Part shown: piece by piece, positions 8,248 through 13,515 of the stretch
How the letters are laid out: each line of letters opens with the position of its first letter
How positions within the stretch are numbered: position 1 is the stretch's first letter
Assembly: GCA_029261435.1 (NCBI GenBank)
Contig: JAJDBI010000244.1
Coordinates: 1 to 13,664, forward strand
Direction of reading: 5' to 3'
DNA: 13,664 nucleotides
Source: Nitrospinaceae bacterium
GTDB taxonomy: Bacteria > Nitrospinota > Nitrospinia > Nitrospinales > VA-1
The notes under the pieces: model-generated
Told to the model about the DNA's origin: nothing
Databases searched by the model: none
Seen by the model: the letters and a program-made list of their open reading frames with translations, nothing else
Translations under genes and position numbers: made by a program

Positions 8248-8264
8248 AATACAGGAAGTGTATT
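8248..8264. promoter_or_regulatory. Inverted repeat upstream of the Sel1 gene
   Basis: The arms AATACA (8248-8253) and TGTATT (8259-8264) are perfect complements around GGAAG, ending 9 bases before ATG 8238 on the minus-strand message. No clear ribosome site is visible there. On the plus strand it is followed by GTTTTT, but no plus-strand gene leads into it, so I read it as an operator or leader hairpin for the Sel1 gene. Confidence 0.3.
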
Positions 8265-8314
8265 GTTTTTAAAAGTGGGAGAGGGAAATGTTCTGTCACG
8301 CTAGAAATAGAGGT

Positions 8315-8671
8315 TCAACCTTCCTTCAAATAATTTAATCTTTCTTGGAGTTTTTCGGGATGGTAAAGAGCATCTTCAATATCTTGAAGGGTTGCCTTTG
8401 CACAACCTTTGGTCATCAATAAAGACGAATCAACTTCCTTTTTCAGCATTTCTGCAAATACAAAACGACAGCCATCTTCAGCGTAAGTCAAATACCGCAT
8501 AGTTTCTTTATAAGAAAGTACAAGTGAAAGCATGTTGGAAGGTGCAATTGGAAGGCTGCAGGATCTTTCCCCGGTATTCTCTGAAGATTGTACCGAAAGA
8601 AGGGGTCCTGCACAGGCGACATTAAGAAGACATATCGCCACTATCAATAAAACAAACAGCTTATATTTCAT
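8315..8671 (-). CDS. Small exported cysteine-containing protein of unknown function
   Basis: I place the start at ATG 8671 (118 residues), because the protein then begins MKYKLFVLLIVAICLLNVACA, a clear signal sequence. The in-frame ATG ten codons upstream would put non-signal residues in front. Cleavage is ambiguous: AxA after A21 fits signal peptidase I, while C20 could be lipidated, although N17 at the -3 position is not a good lipobox residue. The mature part has three further cysteines (C38, C68, C90) and ends in a helical charged stretch (ATLQDIEDALYHPEKLQERLNYLKEG). I do not recognise the family. It lies 76 bp upstream of the Sel1 gene on the same strand, and co-transcription is plausible. 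The Fur-type regulatory region lies about 200 bp further upstream, but a hairpin plus T-run stands between. Confidence 0.65.
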   Translation of the reverse strand: MKYKLFVLLIVAICLLNVACAGPLLSVQSSENTGERSCSLPIAPSNMLSLVLSYKETMRYLTYAEDGCRFVFAEMLKKEVDSSLLMTKGCAKATLQDIEDALYHPEKLQERLNYLKEG

Positions 8672-8744
8672 AACATCTATTAAGGCATTCAGGGCGACCA
8701 AATTAAACTCTGAGTTGAAAACTCTTTTTTATTTATTCTACCTT

Positions 8745-8769
8745 TTTAAAAATGGTATGACCACCATTT
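8745..8769 (-). terminator. Intrinsic-terminator-like hairpin, minus strand
   Basis: The arms AAATGGT (8750-8756) and ACCATTT (8763-8769) are a perfect 7-bp inverted repeat with a 6-nt loop. Read on the minus strand the second arm runs directly into a stretch of five Ts, which suits rho-independent termination, although the stem is AT-rich. It would end a transcript starting near the Fur box after about 140 nt. Confidence 0.4.
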
Positions 8770-8865
8770 ACCAAATCTTGTAACGGGTCAAACGTTGATT
8801 TATTTGAAGTAAGCAGACTTGTATCTCCACCCCTCCTGATTATTTCATTGATTTGCAATAAAGCC

Positions 8866-8894
8866 TTGACTTTGATAATGATTATCAATATCAT
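8866..8894 (+). promoter_or_regulatory. Sigma-70 promoter with a Fur box as its spacer
   Basis: The -35 TTGACT (8866-8871) and -10 TATCAT (8889-8894) are each one mismatch from consensus and are separated by exactly 17 bp. That 17-bp spacer is the palindrome TTGATAATGATTATCAA. Fur bound there would cover both boxes. Transcription should start near 8901, leaving a leader of about 45 nt before ATG 8946. Confidence 0.7.
8872..8892. promoter_or_regulatory. Fur box (ferric uptake regulator operator)
   Basis: 8872-8888 is a perfect palindrome, TTGATAAT-G-ATTATCAA, containing the ideal 7-1-7 Fur core TGATAAT-n-ATTATCA at 8873-8887. Aligned with the classical 19-bp Fur box, 8874-8892 matches at 17 of 19 positions. 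A second shorter palindrome, TTTGATTATCAAA (8910-8922), carries a similar half-site and could extend Fur binding. The predicted effect is repression by iron-loaded Fur, with release under iron limitation. A Fur relative such as Mur or Zur could use a similar site. Confidence 0.75.
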
Positions 8895-8921
8895 AATAAG
8901 AAGTAGAGTTTTGATTATCAA
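8893..8921 (-). promoter_or_regulatory. Divergent promoter on the minus strand at the Fur box
   Basis: Reading leftward, the -35 TTGATA (8921-8916) and -10 TATTAT (8898-8893) are separated by exactly 17 bp. The start point would be near 8886, inside the Fur box, so the same operator could control both directions. The -35 lies in the second small palindrome (8910-8922). AT-rich sequence makes chance matches likely, so confidence is moderate. Confidence 0.4.
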
Positions 8922-8945
8922 ATGGCCTTAATATTGGAGAAACAA

Positions 8946-9098
8946 ATGATTGAACTTAAGTACAACGAGTCCAACCAGCTACGGGTTCGTTTAGCGATCC
9001 TCGAATCTCAACTGAAAGTGGCAAATGACAGATTTGAACACCTGAAAAGAACGTACAAAGAAAAAAGTTCGCGCGCCGAACCTTTTCAAGTTAAGTAG
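8946..9098 (+). CDS. Fur-controlled 50-residue protein of unknown function
   Basis: A short reading frame from ATG 8946 to TAG 9096-9098. Support for its being real: a good ribosome site (GGAG, 8936-8939) six bases before the ATG, a near-consensus promoter with a Fur box just upstream, and a terminator-like hairpin downstream. The protein begins MIELKYNESNQLRVRLAILE, then a charged heptad-like stretch (SQLKVANDRFEHLKRTYKEK, residues 21-40) and a short tail. It is predicted to be mostly one amphipathic helix or coiled coil, with no signal peptide, no membrane segment and no cysteine. An in-frame ATG at 8922 would add eight residues but overlaps the second palindrome and has no ribosome site. 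By analogy with other iron-starvation small proteins it may regulate or cap a larger partner; this is inference. Confidence 0.65.
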   Translation: MIELKYNESNQLRVRLAILESQLKVANDRFEHLKRTYKEKSSRAEPFQVK

Positions 9099-9127
9099 GA
9101 AGGTTTTTTCGATAGAGTTTATTAACC

Positions 9128-9149
9128 AGGCTTTATGGCCTTCTTTTTC
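9128..9149 (+). terminator. Terminator-like hairpin after the Fur-controlled small gene
   Basis: AGGCT (9128-9132) pairs with GGCCT (9137-9141) through four Watson-Crick pairs and one T-G pair around a TTAT loop, followed by TCTTTTTC. A weaker alternative stands closer to the stop codon: AACCTT (9079-9084) with AAGGTT (9100-9105), followed by four more Ts. From here to 9359 (about 210 bp) I see nothing but the ribosome site of the next gene. Confidence 0.4.
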
Positions 9150-9359
9150 ATTGATATTCCAATGATACTTCCTTTGCTTTAAGACATCTTTTTTATCCAA
9201 AGATGCTCCCGCACATAATAGCGTACCATGTAACGGATCGGTCAATAGTTCCATTGAAGTTCGCTACCCACTCAAACCACCTTTTTTCACTTCATGATTG
9301 CGTCTTTTATCAAGCCTTTTCGTCTACATAGATAGAAACTTAATTAAAAGGAGTTAATC

Positions 9360-9818
9360 ATGAAAAATAAATTTGAAGCTTCATCACGTTTGCACCTGGC
9401 TCTGAACACAACACATTTTGAAGAATCCACAGAATTTTATGAAGCATTATTTAATGTTGAACCCAGTAAAATAAAACCAGGTTATGCAAAGTTTGAAGTT
9501 AATAGTCCTCCTTTAAACCTCACGTTGAATCTTGCCAAAGAGGTGACTGGAAACCGGATAAACCATTTAGGTGTTGAGGTAAAAGCTGAGGGTGATGTAA
9601 ATCAACAAAACCAGCGACTCGAAAAACTTGGGCTGGAAACTCTTTCTGAAAATTCGACTGTTTGTTGTTACGCTGTTCAGGATAAGGTTTGGGTCAAAGA
9701 CCCTGATGGAAATGCCTGGGAAACATTTTTTGTATTTGAAGATTCGGAAGAGAGAGATGGTTCCGGACAATCAACTGTTTGTTGTGCGCCAACACTCGGT
9801 TCCGAGCCTTCATGCTGA
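9360..9818 (+). CDS. arsI: ArsI/CadI-family VOC metalloenzyme (putative C-As lyase)
   Basis: A 152-residue cytoplasmic vicinal-oxygen-chelate fold protein. The order of motifs is that of ArsI/CadI proteins: LHLALN near the N-terminus, NHLGVEV in the middle, then STVCCYAVQDKVWVKDPDGN and AWETFFVF. The presumed Fe(II) ligands are H12, H69 and E121. The adjacent pair C102-C103 corresponds to the trivalent-organoarsenical site of ArsI. ArsI enzymes use Fe(II) and oxygen to break the carbon-arsenic bond of methylarsenite; CadI relatives are known as cadmium-induced proteins, so the substrate is not certain. The tail adds a second pair, C141-C142, and a terminal C152, a common but variable metal-binding extension. 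The ribosome site is strong (AAGGAG, 9348-9353, six bases before ATG). The SigZ-type sigma gene follows after 24 bp. Confidence 0.87.
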   Translation: MKNKFEASSRLHLALNTTHFEESTEFYEALFNVEPSKIKPGYAKFEVNSPPLNLTLNLAKEVTGNRINHLGVEVKAEGDVNQQNQRLEKLGLETLSENSTVCCYAVQDKVWVKDPDGNAWETFFVFEDSEERDGSGQSTVCCAPTLGSEPSC

Positions 9819-9842
9819 ACTTAGTCGCTCGATAATAAAGTA

Positions 9843-10394
9843 ATGGATATTCAAAAAGTTTGGGAAGAGTATGGTGTACAACTGAGAAATTTTCTGGTGT
9901 CGAGGGTATCGACACCAGAAGATGCTGATGATTTGTTGCAGGATATTCTCATTAAAACACATAATAATTTGTCTTCCATTAAGGAGTCGGCAAAGTTTAA
10001 ATCGTGGCTCTATCAAATTGCCAGGAATACACTTATTGATCATTACCGAACAAAACGACCTGACCTTTCAGACGAGGAACTTTCAGAATTGGAAAAAATA
10101 TCAGAGGTGAACCTCGACCCGGTAAATCCAGTTTTTTCTGATATGAGTAAATGCATAAAACCGTTTTTAATGCAGTTGCCTGAAAAATATCGTGAAGCCA
10201 TTGAAGCCATCGACCTCAATGGGACTTCTCAAAAGGATCTTGCAGTGAAATTAGGATTGAGTCACTCCACCGTCAAATCCAGAGTGCAGCGCGGTCGAGC
10301 AATGCTTGGCAATCTTTTTCGTGAATGCTGTACTTACCAGTTGGATTCCAAAGGGAATATCATGGGTTATATAGACGGGGAAGATTGCTGCTAG
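9843..10394 (+). CDS. sigZ: SigZ-type ECF RNA polymerase sigma factor
   Basis: A 183-residue extracytoplasmic-function sigma factor. Region 2 covers about residues 5-72: the DADDLLQDILIKTH core-binding segment (27-40), then FKSWLYQIARNTLIDHYR, which recognises and melts the -10. Region 4 covers about 105-158: LPEKYREAIEAIDLNGTSQKDLA and the helix-turn-helix LGLSHSTVKSRVQRGRAML for the -35. The tail ECCTYQLDSKGNIMGYIDGEDCC (161-183) matches the cysteine-bearing end of SigZ-like factors, with pairs C162-C163 and C182-C183. No anti-sigma gene is adjacent, so activity may be controlled through these cysteines or at expression level (inference). It lies 24 bp after arsI in one likely operon, with a weak ribosome site. 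Codons 17-26 form a perfect 12-bp RNA hairpin. Confidence 0.87.
   Translation: MDIQKVWEEYGVQLRNFLVSRVSTPEDADDLLQDILIKTHNNLSSIKESAKFKSWLYQIARNTLIDHYRTKRPDLSDEELSELEKISEVNLDPVNPVFSDMSKCIKPFLMQLPEKYREAIEAIDLNGTSQKDLAVKLGLSHSTVKSRVQRGRAMLGNLFRECCTYQLDSKGNIMGYIDGEDCC
9892..9920 (+). promoter_or_regulatory. Perfect 12-bp hairpin within the 5' coding part of sigZ
   Basis: The arms TTCTGGTGTCGA (9892-9903) and TCGACACCAGAA (9909-9920) are exact reverse complements around the loop GGGTA. The element begins 50 nt into the reading frame. It is the strongest inverted repeat I found in the window. There is no T-run, so it is not an intrinsic terminator; ribosome pausing, mRNA processing or binding of a dimeric protein are possible roles. 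Confidence 0.55.
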
Positions 10395-10420
10395 TTCGCA
10401 TCCATTTCTAAAGCTGAGAT

Positions 10421-10503
10421 CATGTGTGATATCCTCAACATTAGACTTCATACTCTGCAAGGGTACGTGATACACCCAACCAAAAATTTCGTACTCCGCA
10501 GGG
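10421..10503. repeat. Degenerate ~40-bp tandem repeat, downstream side of the DUF6151-like gene
   Basis: Two units, 10421-10461 and 10462-10503, share the pattern (G)GTACGTGATA, then CAAC, a variable middle, and TTCRTACTCYGCARGG. For instance ttcatactctgcaagg in the first matches ttcgtactccgcaggg in the second at 13 of 16 positions. The rest of 10395-10520, between the sigZ stop and the convergent gene's stop, shows nothing else. Confidence 0.5.
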
Positions 10504-10520
10504 ACATAACGGGCCGATCG

Positions 10521-11117
10521 TTAAATCTGTTTTTCTTTATACACTAATTCCGGTTCGAGAATGGGTTTGCCGGTATCGGCATCAAAGAAAGGCGAAGGCT
10601 GATGTTGGCCTTTTAACCAGGCCAGAAATAATAGCCATAAAGATCGGAGCATGATTCTCATCGGGGCACTGTAATAAGCATCGGCAGGTAATTCTCCAAT
10701 TCCGTATTCTCCCATAGTCCTTGCCAGTATAGGTCCCAAATCCTCTTCACGAGTTCGACCATGTCCTGCATGGTCCATAAAAGTGTGGGGGACCCCGACA
10801 AATGGAACTCTGGCAGATGAAACAGTATTCGCGACGGGAGTATTGCAACAACCCGCATACCAGCGTAAAACTCCTCTTCCCTCCAGCTGCAGGCAACGCA
10901 AATGTTCAATACTTTCCGTAAAGGTTAATTGGCGGGGTGTCATTTGGAAAATATCAGTTCCACCGTATAGGTCTAAAATTGTATCCGCTCGCCCTAAATG
11001 GTGAGCATAAGCCTGGCAGGTATCGCACATGCAGGTCAACCTGTTACCACCCGAAGGCCGGATGTCTCTGGCAACTCCCCGTAGCAAACCACAATGACAT
11101 TTTAAGGGTATATCCAT
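10521..11117 (-). CDS. DUF6151/GFA-like zinc-site protein
   Basis: A 198-residue protein, cytoplasmic by its lack of a signal peptide. The N-terminal CHCG (C7, C9), then CMCDTC (C29, C31, C34), and the later CC pair in RWYAGCCNTP (C90-C91) follow the cysteine layout of the GFA/CENP-V (Mss4-like) zinc fold, with the DUF6151 hallmarks QAYAHHLGR, LDLYGGTDIFQ and RWYAGCCNTPVANT. Some GFA-fold proteins bind glutathione adducts such as S-hydroxymethylglutathione, but no activity is established for DUF6151 as far as I know. A hydrophobic stretch near 157-166 (RSLWLLFLAWL) may form a helix against the membrane. It is transcribed alone, against both neighbours, and is flanked on both sides by the same degenerate repeat, which could mean it arrived as a unit. 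Upstream of ATG 11117 there is only a weak GGA. Confidence 0.8.
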   Translation of the reverse strand: MDIPLKCHCGLLRGVARDIRPSGGNRLTCMCDTCQAYAHHLGRADTILDLYGGTDIFQMTPRQLTFTESIEHLRCLQLEGRGVLRWYAGCCNTPVANTVSSARVPFVGVPHTFMDHAGHGRTREEDLGPILARTMGEYGIGELPADAYYSAPMRIMLRSLWLLFLAWLKGQHQPSPFFDADTGKPILEPELVYKEKQI

Positions 11118-11441
11118 TTTCCAATAGACTGAAATTAAAAAGCTCGAATCATACTAACATCGCTGGGATCATGAGTGCGTTTGTAACATCTCCAACCTTT
11201 TAGCTCATGCTTCGCAGAGATACGTCATATTTCAACTTGTCTCTCTGCCCGGTATGGGTACATGATATTTCACCTTTTACCCTTCGTGCCTCGGAGGGGC
11301 ACTACCGACAAACCATTAATTTATTTAAGTTGGTACCAACCCTGATTTTTCACTAGATTCCTCTCTTTACAAAGTTATGAAGACGATTACACTATTATAA
11401 AGACATCAATAAATTTATTTCCATTAGAAAGATCTAACTTT
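11118..11441. other. 324-bp divergent intergenic region between the DUF6151-like gene and the BLUF gene
   Basis: No reading frame is convincing here. It holds a second copy of the ~40-bp repeats (11219-11297) and several stem-loops. GCAGAGA (11214-11220) pairs with TCTCTGC (11242-11248). GTGCCTC (11286-11292) pairs with GGGGCAC (11296-11302) with one G-T pair. GTTGGTACCAAC (11329-11340) is a perfect 12-bp palindrome suited to a dimeric regulator. A possible BLUF promoter is TTTACA (11366-11371), 16 bp, TACACT (11388-11393). The BLUF ribosome site is weak (AAAGA). Confidence 0.6.
11219..11297. repeat. Degenerate ~40-bp tandem repeat, upstream side of the DUF6151-like gene
   Basis: Two units, 11219-11256 and 11257-11297, in the same orientation as the pair at 10421-10503. 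Their leading 18 bases (gatacgtcatatttcaac and ggtacatgatatttcacc) agree at 14 positions. The second begins ggtacatgata, against ggtacgtgata in the unit at 10462. A partial unit end (gctcatgcttcgcag, 11203-11217) precedes them. Alignment was made by eye. Confidence 0.5.
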
Positions 11442-11873
11442 ATGTATGAAATATTGTATTGCAGCATGGGCAACAGAGATATGGAAGAGGTCGATATATT
11501 AAGTATTCTCAATAAAGCTCGGGAAAAAAATAAGAAGCTGGGAGTAACCGGCCTATTGGTCCATCAAAAACGGACGAATGAGTTTCTGCAGATTCTCGAA
11601 GGGGAAAAAGAAGTTGTATTAAAACTATTGGAAACCATTAGAACTGATAACAGGCATAAACGTTTGAATCTGATTCATGAAAAAGAAATCCAGGAAAGAG
11701 GATTCAATAGTTGGAGTATGGCTTTCGCAAATATGGAGTCCATTGACAAATCAAAGTTGAAAGGGATTTCCGATTTCCTGGAAAAGGGATATACCCATGA
11801 ACTTGCTACAGAAGACCCCTCCTGGGCCGCTCAATTAATGGAAACCTTTAAAAACAATCTTCCTCCCGAATAA
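11442..11873 (+). CDS. Stand-alone BLUF-domain blue-light photoreceptor
   Basis: A 143-residue FAD-binding light sensor consisting of a BLUF domain (about 1-95) and a short helical C-terminal cap, with no EAL, GGDEF or other output domain. Every residue needed for BLUF photochemistry is in register: Y6, S8, N30, Q50, W91 and M93. The spacings Y-N (24), Q-W (41) and W-M (2) equal those of AppA (Y21, N45, Q63, W104, M106); N-Q is two residues longer. Motifs KLGVTGLLV, FLQILEGE and RTDNRHKRL are typical. Such short BLUF proteins (PixD/PapB type) signal by light-dependent binding to a partner protein, which is not identified here. The gene is convergent with the histidine kinase. The start at ATG 11442 places the first beta strand (MYEILYCS) correctly. 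Confidence 0.93.
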   Translation: MYEILYCSMGNRDMEEVDILSILNKAREKNKKLGVTGLLVHQKRTNEFLQILEGEKEVVLKLLETIRTDNRHKRLNLIHEKEIQERGFNSWSMAFANMESIDKSKLKGISDFLEKGYTHELATEDPSWAAQLMETFKNNLPPE

Positions 11874-11913
11874 TTATCAAGTCGCAGCTAACTTGGGGAT
11901 CACGTGCTGAGAC

Positions 11914-11930
11914 CCAACAAAGGGTGTTGG
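11914..11930. terminator. Hairpin between the convergent BLUF and kinase genes
   Basis: CCAACA (11914-11919) and TGTTGG (11925-11930) form a perfect 6-bp stem with a 5-nt loop, centred in the 79-bp gap between two convergent stop codons. The position suits a shared terminator, but neither strand has a T-run after it, so it may only protect 3' ends. Confidence 0.3.
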
Positions 11931-11952
11931 AATTCAGTAAGACAACCTTTAT

Positions 11953-13515
11953 TCAGGAAGGTCTGCTAATCGGAAAATTAATTATAAAAGTTGCGCCCTT
12001 GTTGGGTTCACTTTTTACTTTTATAGAACCATTATGGCGATCAACGATTTTTTCACAAATAGTAAGCCCCATTCCAGTCCCTGAAAATTCACTTCTCCCA
12101 TGTAATCGTTGGAAAGGTTGAAATATTTTCTTAACATATTTTTCTTCAAACCCGATTCCGTTATCTTCGAAATATATTTCCAACTCATTTTTATTAGTTT
12201 GCTTGCTGTATATACTTAAAACCGGGGGGACATTATTCTGGTGATATTTAAGAGAGTTGCTCATTAAATTCTGAAACAATTGTTTCATTTGGAAAGAGTC
12301 GGATAAAATAGTAGGAAGGTTTTCCCAATTAACCGTTCCATTCGTTTCATTAAGTAATAATTCCAAATCGCCGAATGACTCTTTTACTATCAGGTTCAGG
12401 TCCACTTTTTTAAAAGGTTGGCCCTGTATAGTTACTTTTGAATAATATAAAAGATCTTCTATCAAATCTTTCATTCGGTCCGCAGCATTACTCATTTTAT
12501 CAAGATATTCAATGCTTTCACCTTTAAGATCAGGAGATAAATCTTTTACGAGCTCGCTAAATAAACTTATCTTTCGCAGCGGTTCCTGTAAATCATGAGA
12601 AGCAATACTGGCAAAATTTTCCAGCTCTTCATTACTCCTTTTTAATTTATCTTCCACCTTTTTCCGGTCAGTAATATCAGTTGAAACCCCGCACATTCCA
12701 TAAACTACACCCTCCGAATTCTTCAAAGGAGCCTTGATGGAAATGTAGGTGTGCAACCCATCATCATGCGGGGCAAATTCTTCTCCCTCAAATGTCTCTC
12801 CTGATTGCATTATCTGTTGATCATTTTTTATAAATTTTTCAGCAAATTCTTTTGGGAACAAATCAAGATCAGTTTTTCCCATCACTTCCTGACTTGTCAC
12901 GTTAAAAATATTCTCATAACGTTTATTAATGAACAGGTAACGACCTTCCAGGCTCTTCATATAGATGACTGATGTTGTGTTATTTGCAATAGCACTAAGA
13001 TAACCCTCATTTTTCTTTTTAGAAATAGATGCCTCTTCTAGTTTGCAGTCTATTTCGAGGCGTTCCATTTCACACACGCAGCAGTCAGCAAAGATTTGGA
13101 TTATTGGTTCAAAGTTTTTTGTGTCTGTCATAGGCTTATCGTCCATTACGGATATAAGCCCGAACCTTTTTCCAGATGAGTTAATGAGTGGAATGCCAAA
13201 ATAGGATTCAATATTAAATTTTTTCAAAATAGGGGCCAGAGGATAAGACTCCTGGACATTATTTGGACATAAACGAGTTTCCCTTAGAACGACGTCTTCA
13301 CAGGGAGTATTTTTTAAATTCCAAACGATATTATTGTCAAACTCTTTATTCACGTCATCCCATAGAGGAGACATTTGAGCTATGTTTTTTTCAAAATCGA
13401 TTACCCTCCCAATGAAGGCATAACGAACATGGAAAGCGGCTGCCAAACATTGAGCCAGGTTTTCGAAGAACCTTTCTCCTATGACTGTGGAAGTGCCCTG
13501 ACTGATCAAAAGCAA
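11953..13515 (-). CDS. GAF-PAS sensor histidine kinase (N-terminus cut by an in-frame stop)
   Basis: A hybrid-free sensor kinase with no membrane segment. From TTG 13515 it has 520 residues: a GAF domain (about 14-150, with a C145-C146-x-C148 cluster), a PAS domain (about 171-285, ending VSTDITDRKKVEDKL), HisKA with phospho-acceptor H307 in SHDLQEPLRK, and HATPase_c with N box N416/N420, G1 DNGIGF (451-456) and G2 GTGMGL (479-484). HDLQEPLR is typical of phytochrome-type soluble kinases. The catalytic core is complete. The start is problematic: TTG 13515 immediately follows an in-frame TAA (13516-13518), with no ribosome site, whereas 22 further codons from ATG 13584 continue the same frame and the same helix. 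The kinase is therefore either made by reinitiation or read-through, decaying, or affected by a sequencing error. No response regulator is in the window. Confidence 0.85.
   Translation of the reverse strand: MLLISQGTSTVIGERFFENLAQCLAAAFHVRYAFIGRVIDFEKNIAQMSPLWDDVNKEFDNNIVWNLKNTPCEDVVLRETRLCPNNVQESYPLAPILKKFNIESYFGIPLINSSGKRFGLISVMDDKPMTDTKNFEPIIQIFADCCVCEMERLEIDCKLEEASISKKKNEGYLSAIANNTTSVIYMKSLEGRYLFINKRYENIFNVTSQEVMGKTDLDLFPKEFAEKFIKNDQQIMQSGETFEGEEFAPHDDGLHTYISIKAPLKNSEGVVYGMCGVSTDITDRKKVEDKLKRSNEELENFASIASHDLQEPLRKISLFSELVKDLSPDLKGESIEYLDKMSNAADRMKDLIEDLLYYSKVTIQGQPFKKVDLNLIVKESFGDLELLLNETNGTVNWENLPTILSDSFQMKQLFQNLMSNSLKYHQNNVPPVLSIYSKQTNKNELEIYFEDNGIGFEEKYVKKIFQPFQRLHGRSEFSGTGMGLTICEKIVDRHNGSIKVKSEPNKGATFIINFPISRPS

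Noticed and set aside
8712..8730. GAGTT-GAA-AACTC hairpin followed by six Ts on the plus strand
   Set aside because: It looks like a terminator, but no plus-strand gene precedes it and the stem is only 5 bp; the region is AT-rich enough to give this by chance.
8733..8921. Minus-strand 62-codon frame starting with a very hydrophobic segment
   Set aside because: Its hydrophobic start is simply the AT-rich Fur palindromes read as Ile/Leu codons, its ATG (8921) lies upstream of the predicted minus-strand start point, and its 3' end coincides with the terminator-like hairpin. An AGGAGG exists at about 8837 but no suitable start codon follows it. I prefer regulatory DNA or a small RNA.
8991..9254. 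Minus-strand 87-codon frame opposite the Fur-controlled small gene
   Set aside because: It overlaps the better-supported plus-strand frame, has no ribosome site and no recognisable domain. A slight likeness of its start to the 8733-8921 frame (shared ACTTCAA, TTGACC and CCGTTACA words) is too weak to call a duplication.
9285..9345. Possible ECF-type autoregulated promoter (CGTC words) before arsI
   Set aside because: CGTC occurs at about 9301 and 9321, but I could not find an AAC-type -35 at the right distance, so a SigZ-dependent promoter is not supported.
10421..11297. CRISPR array from the ~40-bp repeats
   Set aside because: The units are far too degenerate, only two per block, with no regular unique spacers and no cas genes in the window.
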